Shown one piece after another: positions 17,904-27,800 of a stretch of 64,000 bases of DNA (its first letter is position 1; each line of letters begins with the position of its first letter). Source of the stretch: Deltaproteobacteria bacterium (GTDB taxonomy: Bacteria; Desulfobacterota; Binatia; DP-6). Location: NCBI GenBank assembly GCA_005888095.1, contig VBKF01000110.1, positions 26,088 to 90,087 on the forward strand, given 5' to 3'. A program made the translations under genes and the position numbers. Below the pieces are notes generated by a model that was given only the letters and a program-made list of their open reading frames with translations, was not told the origin of the DNA and did not search any database.

Positions 17904-18974
17904 ATGAGCATGTCGAGGCCGGGCGCCCAGACCGCCAGAGTCGGGTTCCTCGTCTTCGTGGCGCTCGCCATCCTGGTCGCGACGATCATGTCGCTCGGGG
18001 GCGAGCAGAAGTTCTGGGAGCGCAAGGTGCAGTACGAGGTGCACTTCGCGCGCACGAACGGCCTCCAGGTCGGCGCGCCCGTCAGCCTCACGGGCGTGAC
18101 GATCGGCTCGGTCGCCGAGATGCGCTTCCCGCCCGATCCGACGGCGAGCTACATCCAGGTGCTCGTCAACGTGCTCGGGGACGCGACGCCGCGCATCCAC
18201 GAGAACAGCGTCGCGACCATCCGCACCTTCGGCCTCCTCGGTGACCGCTACGTCGAGCTCTCCGCCGGCTCGCCCGACTCACCACCGCTGCCGGCGGGCG
18301 GGCTGATCTCGTCCATCGACCCCGTCGACTACGAGGCGGTGCTCGGACAGAGCGGCGACATCGTGACCAACGTCGTCGAGGTGACCGCCTCGCTGAAGGT
18401 GGTGCTCCAGGCGATCGAGCGCGGCGAGGGGCTCCTCGGCGCGATGGTACGCAACCGCGAGCTCGGCGAGTCGACGCTCGTCGATCTGCAGCGCACGATG
18501 GCGAACGTGCAGGACACGACCCGCTCGCTCGAGGACATCCTCCAGCGCCTGAACCGCGGCGAGGGCATCCTCGGGCGCCTCACGCGCAACACGCGCGAGG
18601 TGGACGAGCTCTTCACGCGCGTCAACCATGCCGCCAAGTCGCTCGACGAGCTGAGCGACCGGCTGAATCGCGGTCGCGGCACCGTCGGCAAGCTGGTCGA
18701 GGACGAGGCCTACGCCGCTCGCGTCCTCGGCAACGTCGACGCGGCGCTCCGGGATCTCAAGAACGTCGCGGAGAAGCTCGACCGCGGCGAGGGGACCCTC
18801 GGCAAGCTGGTGAACGATCCCTCCCTCTACCACGAAGCGAAGGCGCTGGTCGGTGGCGCGCGCCGGAGCTGGCTGCTGGGCGTCTACAAGGGGTTCTCGG
18901 GCCTCTGGCCGTTCGGCGGTGGCGGGGCCGAAGCGCCACCGGCCCAGGCGCTCGGGAAGCCACCCGAGCGGTGA
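17904..18974 (+). CDS. mlaD: MlaD-like MCE domain protein with RGEG repeats
   Basis: A 356-residue protein. One transmembrane helix near the N-terminus (ARVGFLVFVALAILVATIMS) anchors it in the inner membrane. The MCE beta-barrel domain follows (VHFARTNGLQVGAPVSLTGVTIG, IRTFGLLGDRYVEL). The C-terminal helical part is longer than in MlaD of Escherichia coli and carries four RG[EL/R]G-type segments (RGEGLLGAMV, RGEGILGRLT, RGRGTVGKLV, RGEGTLGKLV) spaced 37-46 residues apart. Such repeats occur in longer MCE proteins that may form a periplasmic tunnel. It lies 13 bp after mlaF. No mlaB or mlaC is seen. Confidence 0.9.
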   Translation: MSMSRPGAQTARVGFLVFVALAILVATIMSLGGEQKFWERKVQYEVHFARTNGLQVGAPVSLTGVTIGSVAEMRFPPDPTASYIQVLVNVLGDATPRIHENSVATIRTFGLLGDRYVELSAGSPDSPPLPAGGLISSIDPVDYEAVLGQSGDIVTNVVEVTASLKVVLQAIERGEGLLGAMVRNRELGESTLVDLQRTMANVQDTTRSLEDILQRLNRGEGILGRLTRNTREVDELFTRVNHAAKSLDELSDRLNRGRGTVGKLVEDEAYAARVLGNVDAALRDLKNVAEKLDRGEGTLGKLVNDPSLYHEAKALVGGARRSWLLGVYKGFSGLWPFGGGGAEAPPAQALGKPPER

Positions 18975-19027
18975 GAGCGTGCCGGTCGCTTGCGTTTCGC
19001 TTCTTGCCGCGTACGATTCCGGCGCTC

Positions 19028-19840
19028 ATGACGGTCTCGTGCCCGCGCTGCGGCACCCGGTACCGGCTGCCGCCGCGGTCGAAACTCGGAACCAATCCGA
19101 CCTACCGCTGCGTGCGGTGCCGACAGGTCTTTGCGGCCGACGCGGCGGCGGAGGCGCCCGCGCTCGGAAGCGACGCGGTGCCCGGGGACGATGACGACAC
19201 CTTCACGTTCGACGTCGCGCCGCAACGGGACGACGCGCCCGAGCCGGACGACACGCCGGTTCCGACGTCCCGCGCGGCGGACGGACCGCCTCCGCCCGTG
19301 AAGAGCCCGGCCCGCTTCGCCGTCCGGACCGTGATCGGCGTCACGCTGCTCTACGCCCTCCTCTCCATCTACCTCCACACCCACCCCGACGCCGTGCGCG
19401 GCGTCCTCGGCCGCCTGCCGATGATCGGCACGTCGCTCGCAGCAAAGCGGCTCGACCCCGCGAGCATCCAGCTCGCGAACGTGCACGGCGAGTACCAGCG
19501 CGTGAAGGGCGACCAGCTGGTCTTCGTCATCTCGGGCACCGCCATCAACAACGCGCCCGTGGCCGTGCGCGGCATCCAGATCGAGGGCCGGATCATCGGC
19601 GGGGAGGAGCAGCGCCAGGTCGTCTTCTGCGGCGCCGCGCCGCGCGACGTCCGGGATCTCTCCGTACGGGAGATCGCGCTGCTGCAAACGCTCGAGCCGC
19701 CCAAGGACTGGACGGTGGCGCCGGGCGAGCAGACGACCTTCCTCGTCGTCTTCGTCGGCCCGCCGGTCGGCCTGCGCGAGTTCGCAGCCGAAGTGGTGGC
19801 GGTGCAGGGCCAGCCGAGGCGCCGCGCCCAGCAAACCTGA
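19028..19840 (+). CDS. Zinc-ribbon DUF3426 membrane protein
   Basis: A 270-residue protein starting at ATG 19028, where the zinc ribbon begins (TVSCPRCGTRYRLPP..YRCVRCRQVF, the MJ0042 type with two CxxC pairs). An upstream GTG at 18971 adds only unstructured residues. An acidic linker of about 60 residues and a single transmembrane helix (RTVIGVTLLYALLSIYLH) precede a C-terminal DUF3426 domain (GTAINNAPVAVRGIQIEGRI..QRQVVFCGA), a beta sandwich that probably sits in the periplasm. This family is common in proteobacteria-like lineages. Its function is unknown. It follows mlaD by 53 bp. Confidence 0.82.
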   Translation: MTVSCPRCGTRYRLPPRSKLGTNPTYRCVRCRQVFAADAAAEAPALGSDAVPGDDDDTFTFDVAPQRDDAPEPDDTPVPTSRAADGPPPPVKSPARFAVRTVIGVTLLYALLSIYLHTHPDAVRGVLGRLPMIGTSLAAKRLDPASIQLANVHGEYQRVKGDQLVFVISGTAINNAPVAVRGIQIEGRIIGGEEQRQVVFCGAAPRDVRDLSVREIALLQTLEPPKDWTVAPGEQTTFLVVFVGPPVGLREFAAEVVAVQGQPRRRAQQT

Positions 19841-19841
19841 C

Positions 19842-19858
19842 GCCAGCGACAAGCTGGC
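19842..19858. terminator. Short hairpin between convergent genes
   Basis: GCCAGC-gacaa-GCTGGC is a perfect 6-bp stem with a 5-nt loop in the 36-bp gap between two convergent stops (19840 plus, 19877 minus). It could end transcription from both sides. No U-tract follows on either strand, so it would not be a classical intrinsic terminator. Confidence 0.35.
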
Positions 19859-19876
19859 ACGAGAAGCGGAGCGCCG

Positions 19877-20071
19877 CTACGGCTTCGCCTTGACGTCGGG
19901 CTCGGGCTTCTCGGGTGTGACGTCGATTTCGGGTGGCTCGCGGAGCCCCTTCTTGAAGGCCTGGACGCCCTTGCCGAGACTGCCCATCACCTCGGGCAGC
20001 CGTCCCGCCCCGAACACCACCAAGACGATCACCAGTATGACGAGCAGCTCACCGATGCCCATTCCAAACAT
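19877..20071 (-). CDS. tatA: Twin-arginine translocase subunit TatA
   Basis: A 64-residue TatA/MttA protein. It has the short N-terminal transmembrane helix ([22 protein letters not shown]) with the FGAGRLPE hinge, an amphipathic helix ([17 protein letters not shown]) and an acidic, Pro-rich tail. It oligomerises to form the pore for folded proteins in the Tat pathway. tatC is not in the window. It diverges from the radical SAM gene at 20165. Confidence 0.93.
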   Translation of the reverse strand: MFGMGIGELLVILVIVLVVFGAGRLPEVMGSLGKGVQAFKKGLREPPEIDVTPEKPEPDVKAKP

Positions 20072-20164
20072 GACACAGCGATCATAGGGGAGCGGCCCGG
20101 TCGGGGCAAGCCGCCGAACGCCGTTTGCGCCAGCGGGGGCGCCTTCCTATACTCCCGGCCCCTG

Positions 20165-22978
20165 ATGCCGCGCACGTACCGCGAGGCGTACGAGCGCCTG
20201 CTGCCACTCGTCGAGAAGCCCGGCCGCTACCTCGGCAACGAGCGCGGCGCGGTGCGCCGGGACCCGTCTCGGGTGCGGCTCCGCTTCGCGCTCGCCTTCC
20301 CCGAGGTCTACGAGATCGCCCAGTCCCACCTCGGCCTGCAGATCCTCTACGACATCCTCAACCGCCGGCCGGACGTCGCCGCCGAGCGTGCCTACGCGCC
20401 CTGGCCGGACATGGAGGCGGTACTGCGCGCGCGCGGGCTGCCGCTCGTGTCGCTCGAGAGCCACACGGCGCTCGTCGACTTCGACGTCGTCGGCGTGAGC
20501 CTACAGTACGAGCTCACCTACACGAACCTCCTCACCATGCTCGAGCTCGGGCGCATCCCGCTGCGCGCCGCCGAGCGCGGCCCCGAACATCCGGTGGTGA
20601 TCGCCGGCGGCCCGTGTGCCTTCAACCCCGAGCCGCTGGCCCCCTTCCTGGACGGCGTGCTGCTCGGCGACGGCGAGGAGGCGGTCGGCGACATCTGCGA
20701 CGCGGTGCTCGCCCACCGCCGCGACCGCCCGGCGCTCCTGCGCGCGCTCGCCGGCATCCCCGGCTTGTACGTGCCCGCCTTCTTCGCGCCGCGCTACCAC
20801 CCCGACGGCACGATCGCCGAGGTCGTCCCCCTCGATCCCGCTCGCCCGCGGGTCCGCAAGCGAGTGCTCGTCGACCTCGACCGGTTCGCGCCCCCCGCGA
20901 ATCCGGTCGTGCCGAACCTGGGCGTCGTGCACGACCGCGCGAGCATCGAGGTGATGCGCGGCTGCGTGAAGGGCTGCCGCTTCTGCCAGGCCGGGTACGT
21001 CTACCGCCCGCTGCGCGAGCGAAACCCCGAGCGGGTCGTCGAGGAGACCACCCGGCTCCTGGCGCGCACGGGCTACGAGGAGGTGTCGCTGCTCTCGCTC
21101 TCCACCGGCGATTACAGCGGCGTGAATCCCGTGCTCAAGGAGCTGATGGACCGGCTCGCGCCCGAGCGCGTCGCGGTCTCGCTGCCCTCGACGCGCGTCG
21201 ACGCGCTGTCGCCGCGTATCCTCGAGCAGATCCGGCGCGTCCGGAAGACGGGCTTCACCCTCGCCCCCGAGGCCGGGACGCAGCGGCTGCGCGACGTGAT
21301 CCAGAAGGAGTACCGGGAGGAGGAGCTGCTCGAGGCCGCGCGGCTGTTCGCAGACCTCGGGTGGCGGACGCTGAAGCTCTACTTCATGATCGGGCTGCCG
21401 AGCGAGACCGAGGAGGACGTCGTCGGCATCGCGGAGCTCGCCGCGCGGGTGGCCGCCGCGGCGCGCGGGCGGCTGGCGGTCACGGCGAGCGTGTCGACCT
21501 TCTGCCCGAAGCCGCACACGCCCTTCCAGTGGGCGGGGCAGCTCTCTCTCGAAGAGACGCGCGCGCGCCACGCACTCCTCAGGCGCGAGCTCGGGCGGCG
21601 GCGGATCGCCTTCCGCTGGCACGACGCCGAGCTGTCGTTCCTCGAAGGCGTCTTCTCGCGCGGCGATCGGCGCCTGGCCGACGTGCTCGAGACGGCCCAG
21701 CGGCGCGGCGCGCGGTTCGACGGCTGGTCCGACCGCTGTCGGATGGACGTCTGGCGCGCGGCGCTGGCCGCGCACGGGATCGATCCGGCCGTCTACCTCC
21801 GCCGCCGGCCGCTCGGCGAGACGCTGCCCTGGGACCACCTCGACGCGGGGCTCGCCAAGCGCTTCCTCCTCCAGGATCTCGCCCGCGCGGTGCGCGGCGT
21901 CCTCACCCCCGACTGCTCGATCGAGCGCTGCACCTACTGCGGCGCCTGCGACTTCGAGGCCGTGCGCAACGTCGACTACCATCCGGAAGGTGCCAAGGGG
22001 GGCGAGCACCGCGGGCGGGGTATCTCGCGCTGGGCCGAGCTGGCGGTCCCCTCGGACGCGAGCGACGCGCTCCCCGCGTGGGAAACCCGCATGTGGCGAC
22101 GGATCCGGGCGCGCGCGGCCGAGCGGCGGCCCGCCGCAAGCCTGCGGGGCGGGGTCGACGCCGCTCCCCTGCCGGCGGCGCTGGCCGCCAACGAGGCCGT
22201 GGCCGAGGCCCCGCGCCCGGGCGAGGGCAACGCGGAGGAGTGGCTCGGCGCCGTCCCCTCCTCGCTCGCGCCCGGGGCCACCGGGCCGCCCGCCGTCCAG
22301 CGGATCCGCCTCCGCTATCGCAAGGTCGGGCCGGCCCGCTTCATCGGCACGCGGGAGCTGGGCACGACTTTCCTGCGCGCCGCCCGCCGAGGCCGGCTGC
22401 CGGTGGCGTTCTCCCAGGGTCATCATCCGTTGCCGCGATTCTCCTTCGGGCCCGCCCTGCCCCTCGGCGTCTCGAGCGACGACGAGTACGTGGACCTCGA
22501 GCTGACCGCGCCGCTCGACGCCGAGGAGGTCGCCGCCCGGCTGGCCGCCGAGCTGCCCGACGGGCTCGAGCCGGTGGCGGCGGCGGAGGTTCCCCGTTCG
22601 GCGCCGAGCATCGAGTCGGAGATCGAGTCGGTCACGTACACCGTCGATCTCGCCGCGCTCGATGCGCCCCCGCCGCCCGCCGCGGTGGCGGCAGCCGTCG
22701 CCCGGTTCACGACCGCGCCGAGCGTTCCGGTCGCGAAACGCGGCAAGTCGGGGGAGCGGACCGTCGACGCCCGCCGCTTCGTCCGCGCCCTCGAGCTCGC
22801 CGGTCCCGACCGGCTCGTCGTCGAGCTCGGCGTCGGGCGGGAGGGGACGCTCAAGGCCGGCACGCTCGTCGGGGAGCTGCTCGGCCTCGCCGCCGACGTC
22901 TCGCCGGCGCTCCGCGTCCACAAGGTCGCCACCCGCTTCCGCGCCGCGGCCGAGCCAGCCGCGGCGGCCTCCGCCTAG
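20165..22978 (+). CDS. TIGR03960-type radical SAM protein fused to a DUF2344 domain
   Basis: A 937-residue protein. The N-terminal part (about 1-240) resembles a B12-binding-like domain, including SLQYELTYTNLLTMLELGRIP. The radical SAM core has C-x3-C-x2-C in MRGCVKGCRFCQAGYVYRP near residue 265. Residues from about 705 form the DUF2344 domain (RIRLRYRKVGPARFIGTREL, FSQGHHPLPRFSFGPALPLG). In many bacteria these two modules are separate adjacent genes, upstream of rng and the ribosomal protein genes rplU-rpmA. Here they are one protein, followed 11 bp later by rng. The biochemical role is unknown; a tRNA- or rRNA-related modification has been proposed from context only. Confidence 0.88.
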   Translation: MPRTYREAYERLLPLVEKPGRYLGNERGAVRRDPSRVRLRFALAFPEVYEIAQSHLGLQILYDILNRRPDVAAERAYAPWPDMEAVLRARGLPLVSLESHTALVDFDVVGVSLQYELTYTNLLTMLELGRIPLRAAERGPEHPVVIAGGPCAFNPEPLAPFLDGVLLGDGEEAVGDICDAVLAHRRDRPALLRALAGIPGLYVPAFFAPRYHPDGTIAEVVPLDPARPRVRKRVLVDLDRFAPPANPVVPNLGVVHDRASIEVMRGCVKGCRFCQAGYVYRPLRERNPERVVEETTRLLARTGYEEVSLLSLSTGDYSGVNPVLKELMDRLAPERVAVSLPSTRVDALSPRILEQIRRVRKTGFTLAPEAGTQRLRDVIQKEYREEELLEAARLFADLGWRTLKLYFMIGLPSETEEDVVGIAELAARVAAAARGRLAVTASVSTFCPKPHTPFQWAGQLSLEETRARHALLRRELGRRRIAFRWHDAELSFLEGVFSRGDRRLADVLETAQRRGARFDGWSDRCRMDVWRAALAAHGIDPAVYLRRRPLGETLPWDHLDAGLAKRFLLQDLARAVRGVLTPDCSIERCTYCGACDFEAVRNVDYHPEGAKGGEHRGRGISRWAELAVPSDASDALPAWETRMWRRIRARAAERRPAASLRGGVDAAPLPAALAANEAVAEAPRPGEGNAEEWLGAVPSSLAPGATGPPAVQRIRLRYRKVGPARFIGTRELGTTFLRAARRGRLPVAFSQGHHPLPRFSFGPALPLGVSSDDEYVDLELTAPLDAEEVAARLAAELPDGLEPVAAAEVPRSAPSIESEIESVTYTVDLAALDAPPPPAAVAAAVARFTTAPSVPVAKRGKSGERTVDARRFVRALELAGPDRLVVELGVGREGTLKAGTLVGELLGLAADVSPALRVHKVATRFRAAAEPAAAASA

Positions 22979-22989
22979 CGGCCACGCCG

Positions 22990-24501
22990 GTGGCGAAGCA
23001 CATCCTGATCAACGTGGTCCCCTGGGAAGCCCGGGCGGCGCTCCTCGAGGACACGACCTTGGTCGAGCTGCACATCGAGCGCGGCCGCGAGCCCGGCATC
23101 GCCGGCAACATCTACAAGGGCAAGGTGGTGCGCGTGCTGCCCGGGATGCAGGCAGCCTTCGTCGACATCGGCCTCGAGAAGGCCGCATTCCTGCACGCTT
23201 CGGACATCCCCGGGGAGGAGGAGCTGCCGCCCACCCTCGCGCAGGAGGGGGAGGTCGAAGCGGCCGAGGTGGCGCCGCCGGCGCCGCGTGAGGTCCGTCC
23301 CATCGAGGAACGGGTCCAGAAGGGGCAGGAGATCCTCGTCCAGGTGGCCAAGGAGCCGATGGGCACGAAGGGCGCCCGGGTCACGTCGCACATCTCGCTT
23401 CCCGGCCGTTACCTCGTCTACATGCCGGACACCCGGCACATCGGCATCTCGCGTCGCATCGAGGACGCGGCCGAGCGCGACCGTCTGCGCGTCATCGTCG
23501 AGGCCGAACGTCCGCCCGAAGGTGGGTTCATCGTCCGCACCGCGTGCGAGGGGGTGACCAAGCGGGAGATCCACGACGACGTCCGCTTCCTCAGCCGCCT
23601 CTGGGGCCTGGTCCACAAGCAGGCCGCGGCCGCTGGCGCACCGGCGCTCATCCACCAGGATCTCGACCTCGTCCTGCGCGTCGTGCGCGACCTCTTCACC
23701 TCGGACGTGGAGCGGCTGACGGTCGACTCGCCCGAGGAACACGCGCGCGTGCTCGAGTTCGTGAAGGGGCTCATGCCGAGGCTCGCGCCGCGCGTCCACC
23801 TCTACGAGGGAGTGACGCCCCTCTTCGAGCAGCACGGCGTCGAGACCAAGATCGCCCGCGCGCTCGAGCGGCGGGTGTGGCTCAAGTCGGGGGGGTACCT
23901 GATCTTCGAACAGACGGAGTCGCTGACCACGGTGGACGTCAACACCGGACGCTACGTCGGCAAGAAGAACCAGGAGGAGACGATCCTGCGCGTCAACCTC
24001 GAGGCGGCAAAGCAGATCGTCCAGCAGCTCCGGCTGCGCAACATCGGCGGCATCATCGTGATCGACTTCATCGACATGGAAAAGGCCGCCAACCGCAAGA
24101 AGGTGTTCGACGCCCTCCAGGAGGCGCTCCGTAAGGACAAGGCGCGCTCGAACGTGCTGCGCATCTCGGAGCTCGGCCTCGTGCAGATGACGCGCAAGCG
24201 CACCCGCGAGAGCCTCGAGCAGCTGCTGACGAGCTCCTGCCCCCAGTGCGGGGGCATGGGGCGCGTGCGCTCCGTCGAGACACTCGCCTACGACGCGCTG
24301 CGCCGGGCGCTGCGCGAGGCCGCCCTCCATACCAACTCCACCCGCCTCGCGCTGCGCGTGCACCCCGAGGTGGCGGCCTACCTGACCGAGCACGAGCGGA
24401 CGAGCCTCGAGGCGCTCGAGCGGCAGGCGGGTCGAGCGGTCGCCGTCGAGCCCGTGCCGGAGCTCGGCCGCGAAGACGTCGAGGTGCGGCTCGGTGCCTG
24501 A
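22990..24501 (+). CDS. rng: Ribonuclease E/G family protein
   Basis: A 503-residue RNase G-type endonuclease, GTG start at 22990 (V-A-K-H-I-L-I-N-V). It has an S1-like domain (GNIYKGKVVRVLPGMQAAFVDIG), a 5-prime sensor section, catalytic aspartates in TTVDVNTGRYVG and IVIDFIDMEKAANRKKV, and the zinc-link Cys pair in SCPQCGGMG. A short acidic insert (about residues 75-105) interrupts the S1 domain. The long C-terminal scaffold of RNase E is absent. The enzyme processes 16S rRNA and decays mRNA. It directly follows the TIGR03960 radical SAM gene, a conserved pairing. Confidence 0.93.
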   Translation: MAKHILINVVPWEARAALLEDTTLVELHIERGREPGIAGNIYKGKVVRVLPGMQAAFVDIGLEKAAFLHASDIPGEEELPPTLAQEGEVEAAEVAPPAPREVRPIEERVQKGQEILVQVAKEPMGTKGARVTSHISLPGRYLVYMPDTRHIGISRRIEDAAERDRLRVIVEAERPPEGGFIVRTACEGVTKREIHDDVRFLSRLWGLVHKQAAAAGAPALIHQDLDLVLRVVRDLFTSDVERLTVDSPEEHARVLEFVKGLMPRLAPRVHLYEGVTPLFEQHGVETKIARALERRVWLKSGGYLIFEQTESLTTVDVNTGRYVGKKNQEETILRVNLEAAKQIVQQLRLRNIGGIIVIDFIDMEKAANRKKVFDALQEALRKDKARSNVLRISELGLVQMTRKRTRESLEQLLTSSCPQCGGMGRVRSVETLAYDALRRALREAALHTNSTRLALRVHPEVAAYLTEHERTSLEALERQAGRAVAVEPVPELGREDVEVRLGA

Positions 24502-24568
24502 ACGGGGGTGCGGCGTCGCCGCGCAACCCGCGCGCGCCTTCGGTGTTGGGGCGCCAGGAGGCCCGCCA

Positions 24569-24877
24569 ATGAAGAGACTCTCGCTCGTGCTCGGCGTGTT
24601 GGCTCTCGGCCTGGGCGCCATCGCTCGCCCGTTGCCGGCGGCCGCCCAGCAAGTGGTGGTGCTCGGAGGTCCGACCCTCGCGGTCACCTCCCAGCCGTGC
24701 TCGGCCTTCACGCTGTACGCGCCCTACGGCGGGTATGACCCGTGGGCGCCCCCCGCGGCCACGCTCTTCACGGCGCCGCGGGCCTGCGGCATCGGCCACT
24801 ACCCGCCCGGGTTCTGGGGCACGGACCTCGTCTGGCGGTACTCGGGCCCGCACGTGCACGCGTACACGCTGCGATAA
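24569..24877 (+). CDS. Small secreted protein of unknown function
   Basis: 102 residues from ATG 24569, with a CCAGGAGG ribosome site 9 bp upstream. The N-terminus is a clear signal peptide (KRLSLVLGVLALGLGAIA, cut after PAAAQ). The mature part, about 75 residues, is rich in Tyr, Pro and Gly (LYAPYGGYDPWAPPAATLF, ACGIGHYPPGFWGTDLVWRY) with two Cys that could form a disulfide. No family is recognised. It converges with the giant Cys-rich gene, whose stop is 15 bp away. Confidence 0.65.
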   Translation: MKRLSLVLGVLALGLGAIARPLPAAAQQVVVLGGPTLAVTSQPCSAFTLYAPYGGYDPWAPPAATLFTAPRACGIGHYPPGFWGTDLVWRYSGPHVHAYTLR

Positions 24878-24892
24878 GCGAATCAGCATCCG

Positions 24893-27800
24893 CTACTGGC
24901 AGACCCCGACGACGCCGGTCCCAGCAGGGCCGGTCGGAGTGCCGCACGTGCCCGTCATCACGACGTTGCCGACGGTTCCGCTGCAGCACGGGGTCCCACC
25001 GCCGATGCAGTTCATCCCCCTGGGGAGACAGCAGTTGCACCTCACGCCGGAGGTGTTGTTGGCGCAGTTCGTGCAGCACGCTCCGTCGGTGGACCGGCAG
25101 TGGCCGCTGTTCGTGGCGTAGTACGTCTTCCCCCACTGCTTGCAGAACGCAGTCTCCGACGCTCCCGACTGACATCCGCCGGATTGACAGGTATCCGACG
25201 AGGACCCGAAGAGCCTGTCCCCCGTGCACGCATCGCCATCGTCGCAGTTGCCCGCGGCCGGGACGCCGATGCAGCCGGGAGCGAACTGGGTGCTGCTCAC
25301 GGCGACCATGGCGCAGTGATCACCCGTGCTGCACTCGTTCCCGTCGTCGCAGGGGGCATCGCTGTTCAGCGGCCCCGGGACGCATTTGCCGTTGCCGTCA
25401 CAAGCATCGGGGAGCGGAGTCGTTCCGGTGCAAACGTTGTGGTCGTCGCACGCGGTCCCGGCCGGGGCGAAGCCCGTCGGCGTGCAGACGCCGCTCTTGC
25501 ACATGGCTGCCGAGGCGCAGGTGGTGCCGGCGGAGCACTGCGTGTTGTCGGGCAGATTGTCGCCCGCACAGTAGATGCTTCCCGACATGTCCTGCTGGCA
25601 GCGGTCGAACTTCGTACAGGGGTTGCGATCGTTGCACCCGCAGGAGTTCGGATGACTGGTGTCGCTCGGATAGCACCCTGTCGAGACGCTCGTCCGCGCC
25701 ACGTGGACGCATCCGGTGCCGTCCGGGGGCGCCAGCCCGGGGTTGCACCAGTCGTCGCTGCAGTCGTTCCCGTCGTCGCAGCGATAATCCTGCGGCGTGG
25801 AGATACACTTGCCACTCCCGTCGCAGACGTCCGCCGTGCAGACGACCCCGTCACTGTTCTCGCAGCTGTATCCCGCCGGGTAGTTCGGATGGTGGCACGT
25901 CGTGTCAGCGCCGTTACAGACGTCGCTGGTGCAGGGGTTGGAATCCGATGTGCACGACGTCCCGCTCGCCCTGATCATGTCCGAGGGGCACGCCGCGCTC
26001 GACCCCGTGCAGTTCTCGGCCACGTCGCATGGGCCTGCCGAGGCGCGACAGACCGTCGACGATGACGCGAAGCTGTTCGCCGGACAGTTCGGGCCGGTGC
26101 CCGTGCAGTTCTCGGCCGGGTCGCACGGGCCCGCCGAGGCGCGACAGACCGTGCTCGAGGACTGGAAGGCGTCGGCGGGGCAGGCCGCGCTCGACCCCGT
26201 GCAGTTCTCGGCCACGTCACACGTGCCCGCCGAGGGCCGACACACCGTGCTCGAGGACTGGAAGGCATCGGCGGGACACGCCGCGCTCGACCCCGTGCAG
26301 TTCTCCGCCACGTCGCACGGGCCGGCCGAGGCGCGGCAGACCGTGCTCGAAGACTGGAAGGCATCCGAAGGGCACGCCGCGCTTGACCCCGTGCAGTTCT
26401 CCACCACGTCGCACGGGCCGGCCGAGGCGCGACACACGGTCGACGACGACGCGAAGCTGTTCGCCGGGCAGTTCGGGCCGGTGCCCGTGCAGTTCTCGGC
26501 CGGGTCGCACGGGCCCGCCGAGGCGCGACACACGGTCGACGACGACGCAAAGCCGTCTGCCGGGCAGCTCGGGCCGGTGCCCGTACAATTCTCGGCCACG
26601 TCGCACGGGCCGGCCGAGGCGCGGCAGACCGTGCTCGAGGACTGGAAGCCGTCGGCGGGGCACGCGGCGCTCGACCCCGTGCAGTTCTCCGCCACGTCGC
26701 ACGCGCCCGCCGAGGGGCGACACACCGTGCTCGAGGACTGGAAGGCATCGGCGGGACACGCCGCGCTCGACCCCGTGCAGTTCTCCGCCACGTCGCACGG
26801 GCCCGCCGAGGCGCGGCAGACCGTGCTCGAGGACTGGAAGCCGTCGGCGGGACACGCCGCGCTCGACCCCGTGCAGTTCTCCGCCACGTCGCACGGGCCC
26901 GCCGAGGCGCGGCAGACCGTGCTCGAGGACTGGAAGCCGTCGGCGGGACACGCCGCGCTCGACCCCGTGCAGTTCTCCGCCACGTCGCACGGGCCCGCCG
27001 AAGGGCGACAGACCGTGCTCGAGGACTGGAAGCCGTTGGCCGGGCAGGTCGTGCTGGTGCCGTCGCAGGTCTCCGCGACGTCGCAGACTCCCGCCGACGG
27101 GCGGCAGGTGGCGCCCGCATTGCCCGCCGGGTGCTGGCACGTCACGCTGGTGCCGTCGCACTGGTCGAGCGTGCAGGGGTTGCCGTCGGAGGTGCATGCG
27201 GTCCCGGCCGCGGACCGCGCATCGGCCGGGCAGTTCGGGCCCGTGCCCGTGCAGTTCTCTTGCGGATCGCACTCGCCTGCAGACGCCCGGCAGACCGTGC
27301 TCGAAGACTGGAAGCCGTCGGCCGGACAGGTCGTGCTGGTGCCGTCGCAGGTCTCCGCGACGTCGCAGACCCCCGCCGACGAGCGACAGGTGGCGCCGGC
27401 ATTGCCCGCTGGGTGCTGGCACGTCACGCTGGTGCCGTCGCACTGATCGAGCGTGCAGGGGTTGCCGTCGGAGGTGCACCCGGTCCCGGCCGCGGACCGC
27501 GCATCGGCCGGGCAGTTCGGACCTGTGCCCGTGCAGTTCTCTTGCGGATCGCACTCGCCCGCGGATGCCCGGCACACCGTGCTCGAGGACTGGAAGGCAT
27601 CGGCGGGACACGCCGCGCTCGACCCCGTGCAGTTCTCCGCCACGTCGCACGGGCCGGCCGAGGCGCGACAGACCGTGCTCGAGGACTGGAAGGCATCGGC
27701 GGGACACGCCGCGCTCGACCCCGTGCAGCTCTCGGCCACGTCGCACGGGCCCGCCGAGGCGCGACAGACCGTGCTCGAGGACTGGAAGCCGTCGGCGGGG

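Noticed and set aside
20501..24711. Large minus-strand open frames opposite the radical SAM and RNase G genes.
   Set aside because: Composition is Arg/Gly/Asp-rich and there are no motifs. The plus-strand genes contain full family signatures.
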